Of a DNA stretch of 6,627 nucleotides, positions 1 through 5,886 are shown one piece after another. Below the pieces are notes generated by a model. That model searched no databases and had not been told where the DNA came from. It saw only the letters and a program-made list of their open reading frames with translations. This stretch comes from Bacillota bacterium (GTDB lineage: Bacteria > Bacillota > DTU030 > DUMP01): the NCBI GenBank assembly GCA_012735455.1, contig JAAYHG010000321.1, positions 1-6,627 of the forward strand, written 5' to 3'. Positions within the stretch are counted from its first letter, which is position 1. Every line of letters begins with the position of its first letter. The translations under genes and the position numbers were made by a program.

Positions 1-2458
1 CCGCATTGCTACCTCACAAAAATGTGTTCGCACCGGCGACCTAGATAACGGCGGACGCACAGCACGGCACCATACTTTCTTTGAGATGTTAGGGAACTTC
101 TCCTTTGGTGATTACTTCAAGACTGAAGCTATTTCTTGGGCTTGGGAATTCCTCACCGAGGACCTCGGTCTGCCCAAGGACAAGCTATGGGTTTCGGTCT
201 ATACTGATGATGACGAAGCCTACAGCATTTGGAATAAAGATATCGGTTTTCCTAAGGAGCGTATTGTGCGTCTGGGCAAAGATACCAACTTTTGGGAAAT
301 TGGCCCTGGGCCGTGCGGCCCCTGTTCGGAGATCTACATTGACCTTGGTGAAGAGCGCGGTTGCGGTTCTCCCACCTGCGGTGTAGGCTGCGATTGCGAC
401 CGCTTCTTGGAGATATGGAACCTGGTCTTTACTCAGTTCGATCATGATGGTAAAGGGCGCTATACCCCTCTACCAAAGAAGAACATTGATACTGGCATGG
501 GACTGGAGCGAATCGCCTCAGTCATGCAGGGGGTGGCCAGCAATTTTGACACCGATCTCTTGCTACCGATCATCCAGGCAGCAGCAGATCTTACCGGAGT
601 AGAATACGCCGAGGATGCCAAGACAGACGTGGCTCTCAAGGTGATTGCCGACCATGGGCGCGGTGTGGTGTACATGATTGGTGATGGGGTGCTTCCTTCC
701 AATGAGGGTCGGGGTTACGTACTGCGGCGCCTTCTGCGTCGGGCTGTTCGTTACGGCCGACTCTTGGGCATGGAGAGCCCATTTCTAGCCCAGGTGGCGG
801 ATGTAGTGATGGAGGTAGGCAAGACAGGGTATCCTGATCTCTTGGATAAGAGCACGTATATCAAAGAGGTTATCCAGCGCGAAGAAGAGCGTTTCTTGAA
901 CACCTTGGGCACGGGCCTTGCCATCTTAATCAATTGGACGAAAACGTTAAAGGAGAAAGGCGAGAAGGTATTGCCGGGTAGCGATGCGTTCCGCCTGTAT
1001 GACACCTATGGTTTCCCCTTGGACTTGACCCGCGAAATCCTGAAAGAAGAGAGCATGGATGTGGATGAGGCTGGGTTTAAGGCTGAGATGGAGGCACAGC
1101 GCCAAAGGGCCCGGGCGGCGAGAGGGGATTCTGATGGCATGGGTATCTCTTCGGATAACGCTGGGGCCTTGGCTGGATTTACCACCGACTTTACGGGCTA
1201 CGCCTGTTTTGAAGACGAAGGGCGGGTCCTAGCACTCCGTGCTGAGAATGAGGAAGTTGACAGCGTCAAAGAAGGAATTGCAGTAGAGGTTGTGCTGGAC
1301 AAAACACCGTTTTACGCTGAATCTGGCGGTCAAGTGGGAGATTGCGGGGTTCTGCGTGGCAGTGAGGGGTGTGTCCAGGTGGAAGACACACAAAAAACTG
1401 CTACCGGGATCATTGTGCACAGGGGACGGGTAGTGAGGGGCGGTATTAGGGTAGGCGAGACCCTACAAGCCAAGGTAGACACTGGGCGCCGGCTGGCTAT
1501 CCAGCGGCACCACACTGCCACCCACCTGCTGCACCGTGCTCTACGGCAGGTCTTAGGGACCCACGTCCACCAAGCGGGATCACTGGTTAGTCCAGAGAGG
1601 ATCCGTTTTGATTTCACCCATTTCGCACCTGTAACCCAGGAGCAACTACGGGAAGTGGAGAGGCTGGTCAATGAGCAGATTCTTAGGAACATTGCCCTGG
1701 AAATAATTGTCACCAACCGTGAAGAAGCAGAAAAACTCGGGGCGATGGCCCTCTTTGGGGAGAAATACGGCGATGAGGTGCGAGTCGTCAGGGTTGGCGA
1801 CTTTAGTCTAGAGCTGTGCGGTGGCACCCATGTGGAACAAACGGGGCAGATAGGCATCTTTCACATCCTGCAGGAGAGCAGTGTAGGTGCAGGCTTGCGG
1901 CGGATTGAGGCCGTAGCCGGTATGGTGGCGTGGAGCCTTTGGCAGCAGCAGGAACAGCTTCTACGTGAGATAACAGGGCTCGTGGGCGGGAACAGTACGG
2001 AAACGTCCGAGCGAGTGGCAGCGCTAATTAGCCATGGTAAGGAGCAGGAAAAAGAGATAGAACGCCTCAAGCAGATGCTCTTGGAATACAAGACCAGCGA
2101 TATCATTGATCAGGTGAAGGTGGTCTGTGGTATTCCAGTCTTGGCAGCTGAAGTAACAGCTAGTTCTATTGAAGATCTGCGGCACGTCATTGATACTCTG
2201 AAGCCCAAGCTAACCAGCTCCGTTGTGGTTTTAGGTGCGCGCAGCGAGAACAAGGTGACTTTTGTGGCGTACGTAACCAAGGATTTAGTACAGAAAGGGC
2301 TTAACGCCGGGGAAATTGTTCGCGCCGCAGCCGTCGTGACAGGTGGAGGAGGTGGTGGGCGCCCTGAGATGGCCCAAGCAGGAGGTAAGGACCCTGACAA
2401 ACTCCCTGCAGCCTTGGAAGCCGTATTGGAGGCAGTGGCTAATAAGATGAGCAACTAA
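1..2458 (+). CDS. alaS: Alanyl-tRNA synthetase, 5' end cut by window edge
   Basis: Charges tRNA-Ala with alanine in the cytoplasm and, through its editing domain, removes mischarged Ser or Gly. The reading frame is open from base 2, upstream of the first ATG at 86, and the residues there (beginning RIATSQKCVR) match the family around residue 58, so about 60 N-terminal residues lie outside. Visible in order: class II motif 2 (RHHTFFEMLGNF, from base 65); a Cys cluster CX4CX3CXC (bases 362-397) common in Bacillota enzymes; motif 3 (DTGMGLER, 488-511); DTYGFPLDLT near 1000-1030; the editing-domain zinc motifs HTATH (1511-1525) and CGGTH (1817-1831); a coiled stretch near 2030-2090; and the C-Ala domain with a six-Gly run before RPEMAQAGG (from about 2342). 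The 818 visible residues plus the missing part agree with the usual 870-880. No frameshift or lost key residue was seen. The gene ends directly at a terminator. Confidence 0.98.
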   Translation, partial: RIATSQKCVRTGDLDNGGRTARHHTFFEMLGNFSFGDYFKTEAISWAWEFLTEDLGLPKDKLWVSVYTDDDEAYSIWNKDIGFPKERIVRLGKDTNFWEIGPGPCGPCSEIYIDLGEERGCGSPTCGVGCDCDRFLEIWNLVFTQFDHDGKGRYTPLPKKNIDTGMGLERIASVMQGVASNFDTDLLLPIIQAAADLTGVEYAEDAKTDVALKVIADHGRGVVYMIGDGVLPSNEGRGYVLRRLLRRAVRYGRLLGMESPFLAQVADVVMEVGKTGYPDLLDKSTYIKEVIQREEERFLNTLGTGLAILINWTKTLKEKGEKVLPGSDAFRLYDTYGFPLDLTREILKEESMDVDEAGFKAEMEAQRQRARAARGDSDGMGISSDNAGALAGFTTDFTGYACFEDEGRVLALRAENEEVDSVKEGIAVEVVLDKTPFYAESGGQVGDCGVLRGSEGCVQVEDTQKTATGIIVHRGRVVRGGIRVGETLQAKVDTGRRLAIQRHHTATHLLHRALRQVLGTHVHQAGSLVSPERIRFDFTHFAPVTQEQLREVERLVNEQILRNIALEIIVTNREEAEKLGAMALFGEKYGDEVRVVRVGDFSLELCGGTHVEQTGQIGIFHILQESSVGAGLRRIEAVAGMVAWSLWQQQEQLLREITGLVGGNSTETSERVAALISHGKEQEKEIERLKQMLLEYKTSDIIDQVKVVCGIPVLAAEVTASSIEDLRHVIDTLKPKLTSSVVVLGARSENKVTFVAYVTKDLVQKGLNAGEIVRAAAVVTGGGGGGRPEMAQAGGKDPDKLPAALEAVLEAVANKMSN

Positions 2459-2488
2459 GAGGCAGGGTTTCCTGCCCTGCCTCCTTTT
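2459..2488 (+). terminator. Intrinsic terminator after alaS
   Basis: A perfect 9-bp stem (GAGGCAGGG 2459-2467 with CCCTGCCTC 2475-2483) and a 7-base loop are followed by C and four T. It starts on the base after the alaS stop. A shorter alternative pairing (GGCAGG with CCTGCC, 2461-2476) is also possible. The T-tract is short, so some read-through into ireB is possible, and no convincing promoter is visible between here and ireB. Confidence 0.85.
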
Positions 2489-2545
2489 ATGGAAGGAAAA
2501 TACTCGTTAGAGACGAATATAGATTTTGAGATGGGGAACTCTGCT

Positions 2546-2552
2546 AAAGGAG
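2546..2552 (+). promoter_or_regulatory. Shine-Dalgarno fixing the ireB start at GTG 2561
   Basis: AAAGGAG lies 8 bases before the in-frame GTG at 2561. The upstream in-frame ATG at 2489 follows directly on the terminator T-tract and has no Shine-Dalgarno, so this site favours the shorter protein. Confidence 0.75.
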
Positions 2553-2560
2553 TGAGGCGT

Positions 2561-2818
2561 GTGTTTAATGATGGAAGAGAAGAAACGCGCCAGTTCTCCG
2601 TTAAAGACGAGGGCACAGCTGCCAGGATTATCTTAACCAGTGTTTATCGGGCGCTGCAGGAAAAGGGCTACAACCCTATCAATCAATTGGTTGGTTATCT
2701 TCTCTCAGGTGACCCGGCTTATATAACCAACCACCAGAACGCCCGTAACCTTATTCGCAACTTAGAACGAGATGAAATCTTGGAAGAGCTGGTCCGTGCC
2801 TACTTGGAGGAAGACTAA
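2561..2818 (+). CDS. ireB: IreB family regulatory protein (UPF0297, YrzL-like)
   Basis: A small cytoplasmic protein of the IreB/UPF0297 family. In Enterococcus faecalis IreB is a substrate of the Ser/Thr kinase IreK and a negative regulator of cephalosporin resistance; the role here is inferred from the family. From GTG 2561 the protein has 85 residues, the usual family length. It carries the signature [19 protein letters not shown] (36-54) and then [18 protein letters not shown] (61-78), both nearly invariant in the family. The start was chosen because AAAGGAG sits 8 bases upstream. It also places Thr9, in EETRQF, where the family has its N-terminal DETxxF phosphorylation region. The longer frame from ATG 2489 would add 24 residues unlike the family. 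It lies downstream of alaS as in other Bacillota, and 28 bases before the reductase gene, with which it is probably co-transcribed. Confidence 0.93.
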   Translation: MFNDGREETRQFSVKDEGTAARIILTSVYRALQEKGYNPINQLVGYLLSGDPAYITNHQNARNLIRNLERDEILEELVRAYLEED

Positions 2819-2832
2819 ATGGCTTTCATTGT

Positions 2833-2839
2833 AAGGGGG
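2833..2839 (+). promoter_or_regulatory. Shine-Dalgarno for the reductase TTG start
   Basis: AAGGGGG is 7 bases before TTG 2847. No ATG lies in frame near the conserved N-terminus (EYRTLGKSGLKVS), so this site supports the TTG start. Confidence 0.7.
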
Positions 2840-2846
2840 CTTTAGC

Positions 2847-3794
2847 TTGGAGTACCGTACTCTGGGCAAATCTGGGCTTAAGGTTTCGCGTTTGTGTCTG
2901 GGGACACTTACCATGGGGCCGCTGCAGGCCCATTTGTCATTGGAAGACGGTGAACGCGTTATTCGCGCAGCCTTAGATGAAGGGATCAACTTTATCGAGA
3001 CCGCTGCTTTGTATGACACTTACCATTACATACAACGTGGAATAGCAGGGCGTTCCCATGAGGTTGTGATAGCGAGTCGGTCATATGATTATACCTATGA
3101 AGGCATGAAGAATAGTGTAGCAACAGCGCTACGAGAGCTTAAACGCGACTATATCGACATATTCATGCTCCACGAACAGGAAAGCCGCCTCACTCTAAAA
3201 GGGCATGCTGAGGCATTAGCCTATTTAGCCGACGCAAAAGAGCAGGGACTGATCAGGGCTGTTGGTGTTTCTACACATGTGGTTGAGGTTGTAGATGCCT
3301 GCGCAGAACATCCGCTCATTGACGTGGTTCAGCCCATTGTTAATTACGCCGGGCTCGGGATCAAGGGCGGCACTCTTGAGGACATGTTACTAGCCATGCG
3401 CCGGGCAAGGGCACAGGGCATCGGCGTTTATGCCATGAAGCCGCTTGGAGGTGGCAACTTATTACCAAACTTTTCGACTGCTTGGAAGTTTATTCTCAGC
3501 CTCGACTGTCTAGATTCGATCGCTGTGGGGATGAAGACACCAGCCGAGGTAAAGGCTAATGTCAAAATCGCTGCCGGCAAGCCCATTCCGGCCGAGCTAG
3601 AAGCAGCAATAAGAGCCGATAAGAAGAAACTTCACATCGCAGACTGGTGTCTAGGTTGTGGTCGATGCCAAGCTAAATGTGCTGAGGGAGCTCTCTATTT
3701 TGCTGGCGGGAAAATGCATGTTGACCCAAAACGTTGCTTGCTTTGCGGCTATTGTGCCGCCGTTTGCCCCGAATTCTGCATAAAAGTAGTGTAA
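2847..3794 (+). CDS. Aldo/keto reductase fused to C-terminal 2x[4Fe-4S] ferredoxin domain
   Basis: A 315-residue cytoplasmic protein. Residues 1-255 form an aldo/keto reductase TIM barrel: RTLGKSGLKVSRLCLGT at 4-20, FIETAALY at 49-56, RDYIDIFMLHEQES at 100-113, and KPLGGGNL at 198-205. Residues 265-315 form a bacterial ferredoxin module with two CX2CX2CX3C sets: Cys268/271/274/278 and Cys297/300/303/307, plus Cys311. The usual catalytic tetrad Asp-Tyr-Lys-His reads here as Glu51, Tyr56, Arg78 and His109, so Tyr and His are kept while Asp and Lys are replaced by same-charge residues. The architecture implies electron transfer between iron-sulphur clusters and a barrel-bound substrate or nicotinamide; the substrate is unknown. 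The TTG start has a good Shine-Dalgarno. It lies between ireB and ruvX, 12 bases before ruvX, which suggests co-transcription. The family call is firm; activity is open. Confidence 0.92.
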   Translation: MEYRTLGKSGLKVSRLCLGTLTMGPLQAHLSLEDGERVIRAALDEGINFIETAALYDTYHYIQRGIAGRSHEVVIASRSYDYTYEGMKNSVATALRELKRDYIDIFMLHEQESRLTLKGHAEALAYLADAKEQGLIRAVGVSTHVVEVVDACAEHPLIDVVQPIVNYAGLGIKGGTLEDMLLAMRRARAQGIGVYAMKPLGGGNLLPNFSTAWKFILSLDCLDSIAVGMKTPAEVKANVKIAAGKPIPAELEAAIRADKKKLHIADWCLGCGRCQAKCAEGALYFAGGKMHVDPKRCLLCGYCAAVCPEFCIKVV

Positions 3795-3806
3795 AGGGGT
3801 CAGGTT

Positions 3807-4226
3807 ATGAGGGTGTTGGGGTTGGATATTGGTTCCCGTACCATAGGTGTGGCGGTAAGCGACGAACTGGGCTATACGGCGCAAGGCGTTGAGGTAATCA
3901 GACGCAGCAGCCTTAAGAAGGATATTCAACGGCTGCGTGAACTTGTGGCGCATTACGGTGTTACGTCCTTGGTTGTCGGAATCCCACGCAATATGGATGG
4001 ATCTTATGGCCCCGCAGCCCAAGAAGTACGCAGTCTTTGCCAAGTTCTAAAGGACAAATTGCAACTTCCGCTCCATGAAGAGGACGAACGTCTGACAACA
4101 GTTGCTGCAGAGCGTGTGCTGTTGGAAGCAGATCTCAGTCGGCGTAAGAGGCGCAAGGTGATAGATGAGGTGGCAGCTACATTGATTTTGCAAACTTACC
4201 TCCAGCGACAGGTGCAAGAGCGTTGA
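3807..4226 (+). CDS. ruvX: RuvX/YqgF family RNase H-fold protein (putative pre-16S rRNA nuclease)
   Basis: YqgF/RuvX proteins are RNase H-like enzymes implicated in maturation of the 16S rRNA 5' end and, in some bacteria, in Holliday-junction processing. The 139 residues match the normal length. Visible motifs: GLDIGSRTIGVAVSD (5-19) with the metal-binding Asp7; LVVGIPRNMDGSYG (55-68); DERLTTVAAERVL (93-105); and KRRKVIDEVAATLILQTYL (114-132) with the last conserved acidic residue, Asp120. All expected acidic positions are present. The ATG start has AAAGGGG at 3793-3799, which overlaps the TAA stop of the reductase gene, suggesting translational coupling. The gene's own stop codon is embedded in the -35 hexamer of the next promoter. 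The placement between ireB and DUF1292 matches yrrK in Bacillus, apart from the intervening reductase. Confidence 0.95.
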   Translation: MRVLGLDIGSRTIGVAVSDELGYTAQGVEVIRRSSLKKDIQRLRELVAHYGVTSLVVGIPRNMDGSYGPAAQEVRSLCQVLKDKLQLPLHEEDERLTTVAAERVLLEADLSRRKRRKVIDEVAATLILQTYLQRQVQER

Positions 4227-4251
4227 CAAGGATTCCCTCTGCGAGTACAAT
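4223..4251 (+). promoter_or_regulatory. Sigma-A-type promoter for the DUF1292 gene
   Basis: TTGACA (4223-4228, full consensus) and TACAAT (4246-4251, five of six) are 17 bp apart. The -35 hexamer overlaps the ruvX TGA stop (4224-4226). A likely transcription start is A4258, 7 bases after the -10, giving a leader of about 25 bases before GTG 4283. Confidence 0.75.
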
Positions 4252-4269
4252 CGGCTTAGTTCAATGAAC

Positions 4270-4276
4270 AGAGGTG
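4270..4276 (+). promoter_or_regulatory. Shine-Dalgarno fixing the DUF1292 start at GTG 4283
   Basis: AGAGGTG lies 6 bases before GTG 4283. The alternative in-frame GTG at 4274 is part of this site itself and has no Shine-Dalgarno of its own. Confidence 0.65.
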
Positions 4277-4282
4277 AAAAGA

Positions 4283-4570
4283 GTGAGTGAGGAAAAAGAT
4301 GATGTGGTGGTTTTGACCGACGAAGAGGGCAATGATGTGGCGTTTGAGGTTGTGGATGTCTTCGAAGTGGATGAAACAGAGTATGCCATCCTCCTACCTG
4401 TTGATGCAGAAGAAACTGAGGAGGGCGGTGCCCTCATTTTCCGCATTGACGAGGATGAAGATGGAAACGAGATCTTCACGGAGATTGAGGACGATGACGA
4501 GTGGGAACGCGTGGCGGCAGTTTGGGAGGAGCTATTGTTAGAAGAGACGGACGAGGACGAAGACGAGTAA
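4283..4570 (+). CDS. DUF1292 family protein (YrzB-like), small and very acidic
   Basis: A 95-residue protein of the DUF1292 family, which has no established biochemical function but is regularly found next to ruvX and ireB in Bacillota. Family features visible: VVVLTDEEGNDVAFEVVDVFE (from residue 8), EYAILLPV at 33-40, the acidic segment at 56-73, and EWERVAAVWEELL at 73-85. The C-terminus is almost all Glu and Asp (EETDEDEDE). There is no signal peptide or membrane segment, so it is probably cytoplasmic. GTG 4283 was chosen over GTG 4274 on Shine-Dalgarno placement; the difference is three residues. The gene appears to be its own transcription unit, with a near-consensus promoter at 4223-4251 and hairpins after the stop. 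Confidence 0.9.
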   Translation: MSEEKDDVVVLTDEEGNDVAFEVVDVFEVDETEYAILLPVDAEETEEGGALIFRIDEDEDGNEIFTEIEDDDEWERVAAVWEELLLEETDEDEDE

Positions 4571-4588
4571 TTTTTTCTGTCGGGTATA

Positions 4589-4617
4589 AGGATGCCCAGT
4601 TTGGGGCATCCTCTCTT
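4589..4617 (+). terminator. Hairpin after DUF1292 gene, weak terminator candidate
   Basis: A perfect 9-bp stem (AGGATGCCC 4589-4597 with GGGCATCCT 4604-4612) and a 6-base loop are followed by CTCTT, a poor T-tract. A run of six T (4571-4576) lies before the hairpin rather than after it. It may be a weak terminator or a 3'-end stabilising structure acting in tandem with the next hairpin. Confidence 0.5.
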
Positions 4618-4651
4618 ATGAGGAAAGTTGCTCATGGGGGAGCTGATTTCC

Positions 4652-4683
4652 AAAGACGAGGCATCGGCCTCGTCTTTGTTATT
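4652..4683 (+). terminator. Strong intrinsic terminator between DUF1292 gene and mltG
   Basis: A perfect 11-bp stem (AAAGACGAGGC 4652-4662 with GCCTCGTCTTT 4667-4677) has a 4-base ATCG loop, and its tail continues as GTTATT. This stem is longer than the preceding hairpin's and the tail is richer in T. The tail runs into the -35 of the mltG promoter. Confidence 0.75.
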
Positions 4684-4710
4684 GCCAGAAAGTAGACTTA
4701 GCAATATAAT
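4682..4710 (+). promoter_or_regulatory. Sigma-A-type promoter for mltG
   Basis: TTGCCA (4682-4687, five of six) and TATAAT (4705-4710, full consensus) are 17 bp apart. The predicted transcription start (about 4715-4718) falls inside the Shine-Dalgarno AGGGAGG (4711-4717). A transcript from here would therefore have a very short leader before TTG 4727. Confidence 0.6.
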
Positions 4711-4717
4711 AGGGAGG
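4711..4717 (+). promoter_or_regulatory. Shine-Dalgarno supporting the mltG TTG start
   Basis: AGGGAGG lies 9 bases before TTG 4727. This start gives 349 residues, close to the family norm, and avoids translating through the terminator hairpin at 4652-4677. It directly abuts the -10 hexamer. Confidence 0.55.
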
Positions 4718-4726
4718 AAGTTACCT

Positions 4727-5776
4727 TTGGGGGTTATTCTCTTGTCGCTTCCTCTCAGACCGCGAAGAAGTGGACGTCAGCTGGCTCTATTGGGGCTCCT
4801 ACTGGCAACGATCTTAGCCCTTACTGGCTGGAACATGTTTCAGCCACCCCGGACAGAGATTGTGGGTCCGGTTGAAATCATCATCCCGCCCAAGGCCACG
4901 GCAAGAGACATCGCATTCCTTCTAGAAGAAAGAGAACTGATTCGTAGTTCCTTGGCCTTTCGCATCTTGACGAAGCTAAGGAACCTTGATTCTAACCTTA
5001 AGGCCGGACGTTACCTTTTCTCCCCGGGTGATACACCAGCTGCTATCCTAACCTCTTTAGTCCAGGGGAATGTAAGCGAACCCCAAGTGGTGGTAACAAT
5101 TCCTGAAGGTTACACCGTACTTCAGATGGCAAATCTATTTGAAGAGAAGGGAGTAACCAAGCGGAACGACTTCCTTGAGGCTGCGCAAAGCCACGAACTA
5201 AGATCGGAGTATTTTGCCGAACCTCCTAAGGATGGAACCAGGGTTCTGTGGGAGGGATTCTTCTTTCCAGACACATACTCTTTCCGTCCCAACACTCCAG
5301 CCCTAGAGGTGGCCCAACGGATGTTGACGCGTATGGACCAGGTCTGGGCGGAGGTTTCAGCAGGGAAGTCAGATCTCCCCCTAGAGCTTTCACCGCGAGA
5401 GATAGTGACACTGGCTTCTTTGGTAGAACGCGAAGCTAAGGCTGCAGAAGAAAGGCCTCTTATTGCACAGGTATTTTACAATCGCCTAGAGGCGCGTATG
5501 AATCTGCAGTCTTGCGCTACTGTACAGTACCTTCTGCCGCAACCCAAGGCGCGACTTCTTAAGGCTGACACTCTCATTCCTTCTCCTTACAACACATACC
5601 TCAATCCTGGTTTGCCCCCCGGGCCCATTGCTGCTCCAGGCAAAGATTCGCTGAAAGCAGTTTTGTCCCCTGAAGCTACCGATTACCTCTACTTTGTGGC
5701 CAAGCCGGATGGAACCCATGCTTTTAGCACCACCTACCAGGGACATCTGGCCAACCGGAGGCGTTATAGCAATTAG
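4727..5776 (+). CDS. mltG: Endolytic murein transglycosylase MltG (YceG-like)
   Basis: An inner-membrane lytic transglycosylase that cleaves nascent glycan strands and is thought to terminate their growth. From TTG 4727 the protein has 349 residues. It has a basic cytoplasmic tip (RPRRSGRQ, 11-18), one membrane segment at about 19-35, a LysM-like region at about 48-115 (VEIIIPPKATARDIAFLL), and then the catalytic YceG domain. That domain shows IPEGYTV (125-131), EGFFFPDTYSF (176-186), LASLVEREAK (229-238, whose Glu pair 234/236 includes the expected catalytic Glu), VFYNRLEARMNLQS (249-262), SPYNTYLNPGLPPGP (286-300) and the terminal HLANRRRY. The start is uncertain. In-frame ATG 4628 and 4634 would add 33 or 31 residues read through the terminator hairpin; TTG 4742, after a weak G-run, is also possible. 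The gene has its own promoter and ends before a terminator. Confidence 0.94.
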   Translation: MGVILLSLPLRPRRSGRQLALLGLLLATILALTGWNMFQPPRTEIVGPVEIIIPPKATARDIAFLLEERELIRSSLAFRILTKLRNLDSNLKAGRYLFSPGDTPAAILTSLVQGNVSEPQVVVTIPEGYTVLQMANLFEEKGVTKRNDFLEAAQSHELRSEYFAEPPKDGTRVLWEGFFFPDTYSFRPNTPALEVAQRMLTRMDQVWAEVSAGKSDLPLELSPREIVTLASLVEREAKAAEERPLIAQVFYNRLEARMNLQSCATVQYLLPQPKARLLKADTLIPSPYNTYLNPGLPPGPIAAPGKDSLKAVLSPEATDYLYFVAKPDGTHAFSTTYQGHLANRRRYSN

Positions 5777-5782
5777 AAGAGA

Positions 5783-5816
5783 AGCCCTGGCAGAAGCCGG
5801 GGCTCAGTTTTTCTTT
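5783..5816 (+). terminator. Intrinsic terminator after mltG
   Basis: A 9-bp stem (AGCCCTGGC 5783-5791 with GCCGGGGCT 5796-5804, one G-U pair) has an AGAA loop, followed by CAG and a T-rich tail TTTTTCTTT (5808-5816). It lies 6 bases after the mltG stop, so the downstream dehydrogenase is probably transcribed separately. Confidence 0.85.
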
Positions 5817-5872
5817 GGAAAGGAGTGACGGAGTAGGGGAGAGAATATAACAAATATCATATATCAGTCATG

Positions 5873-5879
5873 AGGAGGT
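5873..5879 (+). promoter_or_regulatory. Shine-Dalgarno of the dehydrogenase gene
   Basis: AGGAGGT, a full match to the anti-Shine-Dalgarno core, lies 7 bases before GTG 5887 and decides the start. It is the strongest such site in the window. The AT-rich stretch before it (5844-5865, containing TATAAC at 5846) may hold a promoter, but I could not find a -35 at proper spacing. Confidence 0.8.
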
Positions 5880-5886
5880 AGCCACT

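Noticed and set aside
1330..1857. Open frame of 175 codons on the minus strand
   Set aside because: It lies fully inside alaS, reads as low-complexity Ser/Arg/Pro-rich sequence with no recognisable motif, and is a shadow of the coding frame.
2495..2530. Possible promoter before ireB (TATAGA at 2518)
   Set aside because: No acceptable -35 hexamer lies 15-19 bp upstream, so the -10-like match alone is not enough.
2850..2862. 13-base inverted repeat GAGTACCGTACTC at the start of the reductase gene
   Set aside because: It has a one-base centre, so it cannot form a hairpin as RNA, and it encodes family-conserved residues (EYRTL). It could be an operator half-site pair, but one short palindrome is weak evidence.
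4571..4576. Run of six T after the DUF1292 stop as a terminator tail
   Set aside because: No hairpin precedes it; the hairpin at 4589-4612 comes after it, the wrong order for a + strand terminator.
4261..4704. Ser-rich 147-codon minus-strand frame
   Set aside because: The Ser runs are just the complement of Glu/Asp codons of the DUF1292 gene, and the frame also crosses both hairpins.
5817..5835. Mini frame GTG-ACG-GAG-TAG with a GGAG nearby as a leader peptide
   Set aside because: It has only three codons and no spacing between the Shine-Dalgarno-like bases and the GTG; most likely chance.
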